DNA of 53,652 bases from JBLXBZ01 sp048265185 (GTDB taxonomy: Bacteria; Pseudomonadota; Alphaproteobacteria; Rhizobiales; Stappiaceae), in NCBI GenBank assembly GCA_048265185.1, contig JBLXBZ010000013.1, positions 1-53,652 of the forward strand, given 5' to 3'. Positions 1-6,511 of this stretch are shown here, piece by piece. Position 1 is the first letter of the stretch; each line of letters opens with the position of its first letter. A program made the position numbers and the translations under genes. The notes below the pieces were generated by a model. It made no database searches. It saw only the letters and a list, made by a program, of their open reading frames with translations, and was not told the origin of the DNA.

Positions 1-1467
1 GATTTCCGGGCCAATGGCGCAGGGCGCGGCGAGAGCCGCATACGCGCGATTATGGATGCGGCCAACACGCCGCAAGTGGACGATGACACGCTGGACGCTC
101 TGGCGGGAGAGGTCGACGCGCCGGGGGACGGCGCGCCGCAGGACTGGGGGTATTCGGTCGAGAGGCGCAACAAGGAATGGGCGCTGGTGCTGATTGGCTC
201 CAAGGCGGTGATGTCGCGCGAAAAGTCTGACGCGCCGATTGAGGATCGTTTGCGGGTTGTCCAGATCGACGCTTTCCGGGCGCTTTACGCCAACCGGATG
301 ACACAGGTTATGAGCGCTGATGGCAAGGTCAAGGCGATAACCTGGGCCAAGCGTTGGGAAATGGACCGGGATCGGCGTCAATATGACGGCATCGAGTTTC
401 ATCCAAGCCGCGATTTTGAGGCCGGTACGAAGGGATATCTCAATTTGTGGCGTGGGTTTTCCGTCCGGGCGGACGCCGGCGCCGGGCGCTACACAATTTT
501 TCGCGATCACGTGCTGACCAATATTTGCGCTGGCGATCAGGCATTGTTTGATTGGGTCTGGGCGTGGTTTGCGCACATGCTGCAAAAACCGCGCGACAGA
601 CCCGGAACGGCGATTGTCGTGCGCGGCCTGATGGGAACCGGAAAGTCTATTTTGGGCGAGGTTTTTGGCTCGTTGATTGACGCGCATTATTTTCAGGTGG
701 ATGAGCCGCGTTATATCACCGGTCAGTTCAACGCCCATATGTCCAGCTGTTTGCTTTTGCAAGCCGAAGAGGCCGTTTGGGCGGGAGACAAAGTGGCGGA
801 AGGCCGGCTCAAGGGGCTGATCACCTCCAAAACGCAAATGATCGAGAGCAAGGGCGTCGACCCTTTTCGCCTGCAAAATTACGTGCGGCTGATCATGACC
901 TCCAACGAAGATTGGGTGATCCCGGCGGGCAAGGACGAGCGGCGCTATTGCGTGTTGGACTGTGCGCCGACGGTGAAAGAAAACCACGCCTATTTTGAGC
1001 AAATGTTTGAGGAGCTGGACAACGGCGGCCGCGAGGCGCTGCTGGCGGATCTGCTGGCGCTGGATATATCCCGCGTAAATGTTCGCCGTGCGCCGCGCAC
1101 GGGGGCGCTTTTGGACCAGAAAATCCGGTCACTGGACAGTATCGACAGTTACATCTTCGAGCGGCTCATGGCCGGGAGCTTGCTGCGCGCCGACGACGAA
1201 TGGCAGCCCCATGGCGATGTTTTGAAAGCAGAGCTGCATAAGGAATATCTGGAGATTTCGGACAAGATCGGCATCAAGCGCCGGGCGGAGGAAACTCAAT
1301 TCGGACGGCGGCTCAAGCTGTTGTTGCCGGGCGTGGAGGTCGCGCGGCGCACGATCGGTGGAAAGCGCTGCTACGCATATATTTTCCCGCCGCTGGAAGA
1401 AGCGCGGGCGCAGTTTGAGGCCAGCGTTGGACAGGGCGTGGACTGGCCGGACGATGGCGAGCGGTAA
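1..1467 (+). CDS. Phage replicative primase/helicase (DUF5906-type), 5' truncated by the window
   Basis: The reading frame is open from base 1, so the true start lies upstream; the first ATG inside is at base 52. A Walker A motif, GLMGTGKS, is encoded near bases 622-645. The segment around bases 900-960, with SNEDW followed by PAGKDERRY, is characteristic of the DUF5906/P4-alpha-like superfamily 3 helicases that unwind phage or plasmid origins. The C-terminal 120 residues resemble the winged-helix tail of such proteins. It probably acts at the iteron array found 0.8 kb downstream. The primase half, if present, would be outside the window. Function is by motif only; the family call is fairly secure. 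Confidence 0.85.
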   Translation, partial: DFRANGAGRGESRIRAIMDAANTPQVDDDTLDALAGEVDAPGDGAPQDWGYSVERRNKEWALVLIGSKAVMSREKSDAPIEDRLRVVQIDAFRALYANRMTQVMSADGKVKAITWAKRWEMDRDRRQYDGIEFHPSRDFEAGTKGYLNLWRGFSVRADAGAGRYTIFRDHVLTNICAGDQALFDWVWAWFAHMLQKPRDRPGTAIVVRGLMGTGKSILGEVFGSLIDAHYFQVDEPRYITGQFNAHMSSCLLLQAEEAVWAGDKVAEGRLKGLITSKTQMIESKGVDPFRLQNYVRLIMTSNEDWVIPAGKDERRYCVLDCAPTVKENHAYFEQMFEELDNGGREALLADLLALDISRVNVRRAPRTGALLDQKIRSLDSIDSYIFERLMAGSLLRADDEWQPHGDVLKAELHKEYLEISDKIGIKRRAEETQFGRRLKLLLPGVEVARRTIGGKRCYAYIFPPLEEARAQFEASVGQGVDWPDDGER

Positions 1468-1469
1468 AA

Positions 1470-1589
1470 ATGACTGCGGCTGGCGATACGCCGCGCGGGA
1501 TAGAGAAGGGCTATTGGGATGATCATGAAAACGCACAAGCCGCTGGGCGAACTGGAATGGTATGTGATTTACACCAATATCAAGTGTGA
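1470..1589 (+). CDS. Possible small ORF (39 aa) overlapping the NusG-like gene
   Basis: An ATG lies two bases after the helicase stop and opens a 39-codon frame that overlaps the start of the NusG-like gene in another frame. Its position suggests translational coupling, but there is no recognisable domain and no clear ribosome binding site. It may be only the spacer that carries the ribosome binding site of the next gene. Confidence 0.2.
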   Translation: MTAAGDTPRGIEKGYWDDHENAQAAGRTGMVCDLHQYQV

Positions 1590-2079
1590 ACGGCGGGCGT
1601 TGGCGGGGCTGCGCGCGCGCGGCGTGGCGGCCTATCTGCCGGAAGTCACCACGCGACGAAAACCACGCCAAGGGCGGAAAATGGTGGAGACTGTTCGCGC
1701 GGTGTTCCCGCGTTATTTGTTCGCCGGCGTCGACCGGGCGGCGGGGCAAACGCTGGACCAGGCGCGCAGGTGCGATGGGGTGGAGGGCGTTTTGTCTTTT
1801 GGCCTGGAGGGCCCGGCCTTGCAGGTGTCGGCGCGTGAGATCCGCCGGGTGATCAACACCGTGGCGGATATGGCGCGTTTGTCGGCGCCAGCGCCAAAGA
1901 TTTCGCTGCAGGTTGGGGATAATGTCTTGTTGATGTCTGGACCTTTCGCGGGGTTTGACGCCAAAATCTGCGCTTACGCCAAGGCGGCGCGCCGTGCGCG
2001 CGTGGATATCGGCATGGCGGGCGGGGCTGTGAAAGTCACCGTTCCTGTTGACGCGCTGTCAAAGCGGGCATATGGATGA
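1519..2079 (+). CDS. NusG-family transcription elongation/antitermination factor, phage-encoded
   Basis: A 186-residue protein with the two-domain layout of NusG/RfaH. Residues about 13-115 form the NGN domain (WYVIYTN start, then the PRYLF motif at 65-69), which in the family binds the RNA polymerase clamp. Residues about 131-150 form a KOW motif (VGDNVLLMSGPFAG). The host must have its own essential nusG, so this is a specialised paralogue comparable to RfaH, LoaP or UpxY, which act on chosen operons. GAGAAGG lies 9 bases before the first ATG; a second ATG at 1525 is also possible. It sits between the helicase and the iteron region, upstream of the late genes, where an antiterminator would be expected. 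The target is inferred. Confidence 0.85.
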   Translation: MIMKTHKPLGELEWYVIYTNIKCERRALAGLRARGVAAYLPEVTTRRKPRQGRKMVETVRAVFPRYLFAGVDRAAGQTLDQARRCDGVEGVLSFGLEGPALQVSAREIRRVINTVADMARLSAPAPKISLQVGDNVLLMSGPFAGFDAKICAYAKAARRARVDIGMAGGAVKVTVPVDALSKRAYG

Positions 2080-2239
2080 AAAGGACGATTTGATTGGTCT
2101 TTTGCGCGGCGCATCGCCGGGCGGGCGGAAACGTGACTCAGGCTGGGGAAAACGCAGGCTATGCGGCCCCAGCGCGATGGGTTTTGTGTTTTTTAAAAGA
2201 TTTTGGCGTTCGCCGTCGTCAGCGCCATCGCGGCGTTGA
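2072..2239 (+). CDS. Possible small ORF (55 aa) after the NusG-like gene
   Basis: The ATG at 2072 overlaps the stop of the NusG-like gene and opens a 55-codon frame beginning MDEKDDLIGLLRG. The N-terminal part looks protein-like. The C-terminal half is rich in Arg, Trp and Phe and coincides with a DNA element repeated at 2682-2722, so it may be a chance reading of a regulatory region. No family recognised. Confidence 0.25.
   Translation: MDEKDDLIGLLRGASPGGRKRDSGWGKRRLCGPSAMGFVFFKRFWRSPSSAPSRR
2149..2187 (+). repeat. Copy 1 of a 40-bp imperfect direct repeat
   Basis: The block starts AAAACGCAGG, continues TATGCGG after one variable base, and ends GCGCGATGG followed by a T-rich stretch. The same order occurs at 2682-2722 with about five substitutions and one indel. 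Copy 1 lies just after the NusG-like gene; copy 2 lies 40 bases before the first late terminator. Both follow short ORFs that start with similar acidic residues. Confidence 0.6.
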
Positions 2240-2248
2240 AAGCTCTAC

Positions 2249-2535
2249 TGCCTAACCTGCCTAACCTAAAAATGAATGTTTTCAATAGGTTGGGCAGGAA
2301 AAAGAACAATAATATCAAGTGGTTGCCTAACCTGCCTAACCTGCCTAACCTATTTTGCCCCCCGCGCGTGCGCGTGCGCGCGTGAGGCCGAAGCCCCCCC
2401 CTTTGGGCCTTTCTCCCAAAAGGGTGAAAATAGGTTAGGCAGGTTAGGCAATATGTTTAACTTGTTGAGAACAATTAAGAAATACTGCCTAACTTATATG
2501 TTTTTTAGTTAGGCAGAGGTTAGGTAAGTTAGGCA
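2249..2535. repeat. Iteron array of TGCCTAAC octamers, candidate phage replication origin or control region
   Basis: Ten exact copies of TGCCTAAC occur in 290 bases. Six are on the plus strand (2249, 2258, 2324, 2333, 2342, 2486) and four are inverted (starting 2434, 2443, 2508, 2528). Degenerate copies lie near 2288 and 2518. Adjacent copies repeat every 9 bases. Bases 2333-2356 and 2427-2450 form a perfect 24-bp inverted repeat. Between its arms lie a 22-base perfectly alternating pyrimidine-purine run (2363-2384) and a small hairpin (CCTTTGGG 2399-2406 against CCCAAAAGG 2415-2423). A second inverted pair is at 2485-2494/2507-2516. The stretch 2240-2600 holds no convincing gene. Iterons beside a P4-alpha-like helicase suggest an origin, by analogy. 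Confidence 0.75.
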
Positions 2536-2577
2536 GTAATAAAAGCAGCGAAAATGGCTTTTGAAATGGCCATGCGG

Positions 2578-2606
2578 TTGACAAATGTTTTGAATAATTT
2601 TATCGG
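2578..2606 (+). promoter_or_regulatory. Candidate sigma70-type promoter before the late region
   Basis: TTGACA at 2578-2583 is followed after 17 bases by TATCGG at 2601-2606. The -35 match is perfect and the -10 is weak. It lies after the iteron array and before the second 40-bp repeat and the first late terminator, so it could drive the late operon. A GTG at 2606 opens a 25-codon ORF ending at 2683, possibly a leader peptide. Confidence 0.35.
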
Positions 2607-2681
2607 TGAATGAGGATGATCTGCTTGATCCTTTGGGCCCCGCGTTTGTGGGAGCGATCAGAGAAGTGGACCCAGCCGGAT

Positions 2682-2722
2682 AAAACGCAGGATATGCGGT
2701 TTCGGCGCGATGGTTTTCTATG
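2682..2722 (+). repeat. Copy 2 of the 40-bp imperfect direct repeat
   Basis: This matches 2149-2187: AAAACGCAGG, one variable base, TATGCGG, a variable block, then GCGCGATGG and TTTT. It starts at the stop codon of the small GTG ORF 2606-2683 and precedes the terminator-like hairpin at 2764-2790. Confidence 0.6.
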
Positions 2723-2763
2723 GCGTTTTTCTTCCAGAGCTTATCGACTTAACATTGACAGCC

Positions 2764-2790
2764 GCCCGGTGCATTCGCCCCGGGCTTTTT
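2764..2790 (+). terminator. Intrinsic terminator-like hairpin directly before the GPZ-like gene
   Basis: GCCCGG at 2764-2769 pairs with CCGGGC at 2780-2785 around a 10-base loop, followed by five T. It lies only 24 bases before the next start codon, so it would block entry into the late genes unless read through. Confidence 0.65.
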
Positions 2791-2813
2791 CATTTGCGAT
2801 AGCGGAGCGCGCG

Positions 2814-3431
2814 ATGAGCCTGATTGGATGGGTCAAGGTCAGCTACAAGCGGCAAGGAATGACTGATTTCATTGTCGCCTCCGAGCATTTGACGAAAGCC
2901 AAGGCTCTGCCGCGTATGCGCGAAGGGCTGAAGTCGGCTGGCGGGAAGATGCGCACCATGGTCCGCAAGTCCGTGCACAAGCAGGCGAACACGAAAAAAT
3001 ATGGCTCAATCACCAAGCGTGTGGTTGGGGTGTTACATCATGGCGGCCTGATGGCTTACCACATTCGCGGATCAAAGAAGGCGATGCCGATTGAAGAAAT
3101 CAAGGGCCTCCGCGTTCGCGGCGAGGTGAGAACGGGCACTTGGGAAGATCAGACGCGCACAAGAAGTGGGCGGTTCGAGAAAATCGAAGGGCTTGCGAAG
3201 GGGTTTGTTTCCGCCAGACCATGGGGAAACCCGCATCGTTTTCAGCGCTCCTATCGTCATGCCACGCGCGGTCTTGTGGCGGGTGTCGGGCAGGCCGGGC
3301 TTCGTCCCTTGTATGGCCCGTCAATCGCCAAGGAAGTTGTTCAAGGCGAAACGCTTGAGATGTTCGAGCGGGACGCGGGGCGGTTGATCGAGAAAGAAGT
3401 GGCCAAGAAGCTCGCGCGCCTGCTTCCATAG
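2814..3431 (+). CDS. Prophage minor tail protein Z (GPZ)-like
   Basis: A 205-residue protein starting at the ATG at 2814, with GGAG at 2803-2806. An in-frame extension to 2610 runs through the terminator hairpin and repeat and is unlikely to be coding. The C-terminal half, with an RPLYGPS motif followed by an amphipathic helix ending KEVAKKLARLLP, is typical of GPZ-like minor tail proteins that complete the tail tube or head-tail junction. The usual place for such a gene is among the head-tail joining genes; here it sits alone between the replication region and the terminase, behind its own terminator. The family call is by resemblance. Confidence 0.65.
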   Translation: MSLIGWVKVSYKRQGMTDFIVASEHLTKAKALPRMREGLKSAGGKMRTMVRKSVHKQANTKKYGSITKRVVGVLHHGGLMAYHIRGSKKAMPIEEIKGLRVRGEVRTGTWEDQTRTRSGRFEKIEGLAKGFVSARPWGNPHRFQRSYRHATRGLVAGVGQAGLRPLYGPSIAKEVVQGETLEMFERDAGRLIEKEVAKKLARLLP

Positions 3432-3442
3432 CCCCGCGCGAA

Positions 3443-3519
3443 TGTTTCACGCAATCAACGACGGTTCACGAAAATCTTTGAGGGTGTTTCACGGCGGGTC
3501 CTCCCTGAATCCGTGAAAC
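3443..3519. repeat. TTTCACG repeat cluster, candidate terminase-binding (cosB/pac) sites
   Basis: TGTTTCACG at 3443-3451, GGTTCACG at 3463-3470, TGTTTCACGG at 3485-3494 and the inverted CCGTGAAAC at 3511-3519 crowd into 77 bases. The last two form a 9-bp inverted repeat with a 16-base spacer. The cluster lies just upstream of the small-terminase candidate, which is where lambda keeps cosB and its R sites. The role is inferred. Confidence 0.5.
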
Positions 3520-3572
3520 CGGCCTCACCCAGCAGCCCGCAAAAACGCCAGTTTTACAGTCTGCAAATCTGG

Positions 3573-3608
3573 GTTAACGGGGTTAACGAGGTTAACACGG
3601 TGGTTAAC
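3573..3608. repeat. GTTAAC iterons at the start of the small-terminase candidate
   Basis: Four GTTAAC palindromes begin at 3573, 3582, 3591 and 3603, each preceded by G, with 9-, 9- and 12-base steps. They surround the preferred GTG start of the winged-helix gene. The protein could bind them, for packaging or for autoregulation; both readings are inference. Confidence 0.6.
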
Positions 3609-4259
3609 GAAACGCCGGCGGCGGAAGCGCTTTGGAGCGTTGCGGAAATTGCGGCGCGCGATGGGATCTCAAAGGCCGCCGTGTCAAAACGTGTGAAGAA
3701 GCTGGTCGCCAGCGGCCTTTATGTTGAGCGGAATAATCGCGGCGCAGTGGTCGCCATTAACGTGGTGCAATATGATCAATTGGCGCAACACCTTGGCGTA
3801 CCCGCGATGCGCCGGTCTCCAGTTTCCGCATCAATTACTCAAACAACTGGAGCGGGGTGTGGGGGCGATGACCTTCGTGACGCGCGATCGCGAGAAGAGG
3901 CTGATCGCCGCAACGCCTGGATAAAGTTTGAGGCGAATAGACTTAATATCGCAGAGGCGCGCAAAGAGTTACTGCGCCGGGATAAAGTGTTGTCGGCGCT
4001 GGACGCCTGCGCGAGCGAGCTTTGTCGTGTAGTGGACGCTTTGCCTTCCTTGGCGGATGATTTATCCGCCGCGGTGGATAAAGGAGGGCTTCACGGTTTG
4101 CGCTCTGCGCTCAAAGGGCATGCACGTGATCTACGTTTTGAAATGTCGCGAGCTATGCGGGATGTAGCAAAACAAGCCAGCGCTCATGATCCGGACTTGA
4201 TTTATGACGATGTTGATCAAACCGCGTCTTCACAAACTCAAGACGAGGCTGTCCATTGA
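3600..4259 (+). CDS. Winged-helix protein, candidate terminase small subunit
   Basis: A 219-residue protein from GTG 3600, chosen because GAGG at 3588-3591 sits 8 bases upstream. A GTG at 3513 would add 29 residues encoded across the GTTAAC repeats and lacks a ribosome binding site. The N-terminus holds a winged helix-turn-helix (WSVAEIAARDGISKAAVSKR). The middle and C-terminus are charged and helical. The stop overlaps the TTG start of the large terminase gene, the same arrangement as lambda Nu1-A, whose small subunit is also a winged-helix DNA binder. No sequence-level match to Nu1 is claimed; a late regulator is the alternative. Confidence 0.6.
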   Translation: MVNETPAAEALWSVAEIAARDGISKAAVSKRVKKLVASGLYVERNNRGAVVAINVVQYDQLAQHLGVPAMRRSPVSASITQTTGAGCGGDDLRDARSREEADRRNAWIKFEANRLNIAEARKELLRRDKVLSALDACASELCRVVDALPSLADDLSAAVDKGGLHGLRSALKGHARDLRFEMSRAMRDVAKQASAHDPDLIYDDVDQTASSQTQDEAVH

Positions 4260-6310
4260 ACGGGTTTCCCAGCGCCGCGCAGACGATAAGCGAACGCTTG
4301 TGTGATCGTTTCCAGCCGGCGGCCAGCATTTTGCCGGCGGATTGGTTCGCGGAAAATATAATCTTGATTGATGGCCCAGATCGTGGGCGTCCGTGGACGC
4401 CCGACGGCGCGCCTTATCTGGTCGAGATCGCCAATTGTTTGACAGAGGATCACCCGAGCAATTGTGTGACGGTCAGGAAGAGCCAACAAACAGGCGCATC
4501 TATTCTGGCGCTTGCTTGGTGTCTTTACGTGGCGGCTGTCGAGCCTGCCAGCATTTTATATGCCGCTCCGGGCAAAGAATTTGTGAGCGATATTTCTGGC
4601 CGTAAATTAGGGCCTTTGATCAAAGCGTTTGAGCGAAAATACGGACGTCAGGTTTTCTTGCCGCAAGTTGCGCGATCTGGTCAGGGGTCCAAGTCGGATG
4701 AAAAGCGGTTTGGCGATGATTTGTTTTTGGCTTTGGCCAATGCGAACACGAAAGCGGACCTGTCGGGCGATACTGTGCGGTTTGGCGTGAAGGACGAGTT
4801 ATCAAAATGGGAAGATCTTGCCGGTGGGGAGGATCCCGAGAAATTGTTCTGGGGGCGTTTCACCGCATTTCGCCGAACAAAAACCTATAAAATTCTGGAG
4901 ATATCAACGCCTGAAGTCGATAGCGGCGACCCTGAGGGGCGGACTGAGGGGCATTGCCGCATTGATCGCCGTTTTCTGAAGTCAGATCAGAGGTTTTGGA
5001 ATATTACATGCCCGGAATGCGGGGTGCTTTTTTACCAAACGATTGACGGTCTGAAGATCAATACACAGCACCCTCATTTAAGCAAATATGAGTGCCCTGG
5101 TTGCGGCCATCATTTGAGTGAGAGCGAGCGCGTAGTCGCCGTGCGCGCCGGGGAGTGGATCGCGACGGCCGCAGGAGAAACGCGGCATCCTGGGTTCCAT
5201 ATAGACGCATTTATCTCTTTGATGATGAGTTATGGCGATATCGCCGATGACTATTTGGAATGCCGGGGGGAATTGGACCGCAAGGATTTTACGAACCTTG
5301 TACTCGGCCTGCCATATTACTTTCAGGGCGATGCGCCTGATCATAAGAAATTGCTGGACCGGCGCGAAGAAGGTTTGCTTCGTCGGCACATTCCAGCGCG
5401 TGGCTTGCTTTTGGTTGGCGCGGCTGATGTTCAGATGCGAGGCATTTGGTTCGAAGTGGTCGCCTACGCTCCGAACGGTGAAAGCTGGTTGGTAGAGGCG
5501 AAATATATTGAAGGCGACACATCCAAGGTTGATGGAGCGGGTTTCGAAGGACTGCGGCGCGAGGCTTTAACGCGCAAGTTTCCGGATGCTTTTGGCGGCA
5601 AGCGCGGATTGGACGCCTTGGGCGTAGACAGCGGATATCGCGCGCATGTGGTTTATTCATTTGTGCGGCGCTGGCAGCGAATGCACCCAGAGACGGGCGA
5701 AGATGTCATCCTCGCGCTTAAGGGAATGGAAGGCTGGGGAAAGCCGGCTCTGGGAACGCCGTCGCTCGTGGATATTGATCTTGAAGGCGCGAAAATAAAG
5801 CAGGGCGCCAAAGTGTGGGGCGTTGGCACATGGCCGCTTAAGGCCGACGTTTACACAGACCTTCGAAAAGAAGGGGTGCGTTCTGGGGCCGATCAGGACC
5901 CTGATGGTTATTGTCACTTTGGCATGTGGGTGGACGAGGGATATTTCAAGCAGTTGACCTCTGAATATCTCGAAGATGTCAAAATCAAGGGACGCCGTGT
6001 CGGTCGCCGCTGGAAGCAGCGTTACGATGACAACCATTTTTTTGATTGCCGTGTCTATAACCGCGCGCTTGCTGAATATCTTGGGTTGTCGACAATGACG
6101 GAAGATGAGTGGCGATTGATCGCCAAGCGTCGCGGGATGCCTATTGAATTACGCGAAACGGATCTCTTTAGTCTCCGGCCAGACGTTGAAGAAGTTTTTG
6201 ACGAGGCGACGTCGGAACTTACCACGCCTTCGCCAAAACTTGAGAACGAAAGCGATCTTAGCGACGCTCCCGATCAGGACTTTCTTGCAGGCCATAAAAT
6301 CGATTGGTGA
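4256..6310 (+). CDS. Terminase large subunit, lambda GpA family
   Basis: A 684-residue packaging motor. Its start is TTG at 4256, overlapping the previous stop; an in-frame TGA at 4214 excludes any start further upstream. Features of GpA: an adenine-site region near residues 30-60, a deviant Walker A (KSQQTGAS, 75-82), Walker B with D180-E181 in VKDELSKW, the coupling motif EISTP (215-219), and a zinc-binding set at C252, C255, C280 and C283. The C-terminal nuclease part shows ADVQ near residue 390, GVDSGY, and a final NHFFDC motif. It cuts concatemers and pumps DNA into proheads together with the small subunit. Length matches the family (about 640-700). Confidence 0.93.
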   Translation: MNGFPSAAQTISERLCDRFQPAASILPADWFAENIILIDGPDRGRPWTPDGAPYLVEIANCLTEDHPSNCVTVRKSQQTGASILALAWCLYVAAVEPASILYAAPGKEFVSDISGRKLGPLIKAFERKYGRQVFLPQVARSGQGSKSDEKRFGDDLFLALANANTKADLSGDTVRFGVKDELSKWEDLAGGEDPEKLFWGRFTAFRRTKTYKILEISTPEVDSGDPEGRTEGHCRIDRRFLKSDQRFWNITCPECGVLFYQTIDGLKINTQHPHLSKYECPGCGHHLSESERVVAVRAGEWIATAAGETRHPGFHIDAFISLMMSYGDIADDYLECRGELDRKDFTNLVLGLPYYFQGDAPDHKKLLDRREEGLLRRHIPARGLLLVGAADVQMRGIWFEVVAYAPNGESWLVEAKYIEGDTSKVDGAGFEGLRREALTRKFPDAFGGKRGLDALGVDSGYRAHVVYSFVRRWQRMHPETGEDVILALKGMEGWGKPALGTPSLVDIDLEGAKIKQGAKVWGVGTWPLKADVYTDLRKEGVRSGADQDPDGYCHFGMWVDEGYFKQLTSEYLEDVKIKGRRVGRRWKQRYDDNHFFDCRVYNRALAEYLGLSTMTEDEWRLIAKRRGMPIELRETDLFSLRPDVEEVFDEATSELTTPSPKLENESDLSDAPDQDFLAGHKIDW

Positions 6311-6313
6311 ATT

Positions 6314-6508
6314 ATGGGCTATTCAGCTGATGATCTTGCTCGTTTACGTCTGGCGCTTACGAGCGGGGAAAAGCGTGTTCGTTTCGCGGATGGCCGTGAA
6401 GTGGAATATCGCTCTATTGCAGAAATAAAGTCGGCTATCGGCATCGTCGAGCATGCGCTTGGGTTTGGCCGTCCTTCATCAACGCTTGCTGTTTTCGCGC
6501 GGGATTGA
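6314..6508 (+). CDS. Head-to-tail joining protein, lambda gpW family
   Basis: A 64-residue protein three bases after the terminase. It has the gpW layout: an N-terminal helix (SADDLARLRLALTSG), a short hairpin (KRVRFADGREVEYRS) and a second helix (IAEIKSAIGIVEHALG). In lambda gpW binds the portal and prepares heads for tail attachment. The position between terminase and portal is the same as in lambda (A-W-B). Confidence 0.85.
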   Translation: MGYSADDLARLRLALTSGEKRVRFADGREVEYRSIAEIKSAIGIVEHALGFGRPSSTLAVFARD

Positions 6509-6511
6509 ACC

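Noticed and set aside
2203..2385. A frame with repeated Leu-Pro-Asn triplets across the iteron region
   Set aside because: The triplets simply result from the 9-base TGCCTAAC repeats; there is no ribosome binding site and the array is better explained as DNA sites.
2610..2813. In-frame N-terminal extension of the GPZ-like gene
   Set aside because: It crosses the 40-bp repeat and a terminator hairpin, and the ATG at 2814 has a good ribosome binding site.
3513..3599. GTG 3513 as the start of the winged-helix gene
   Set aside because: No ribosome binding site, and the added residues come from the repeats; GTG 3600 has GAGG at the right distance. It cannot be fully excluded.
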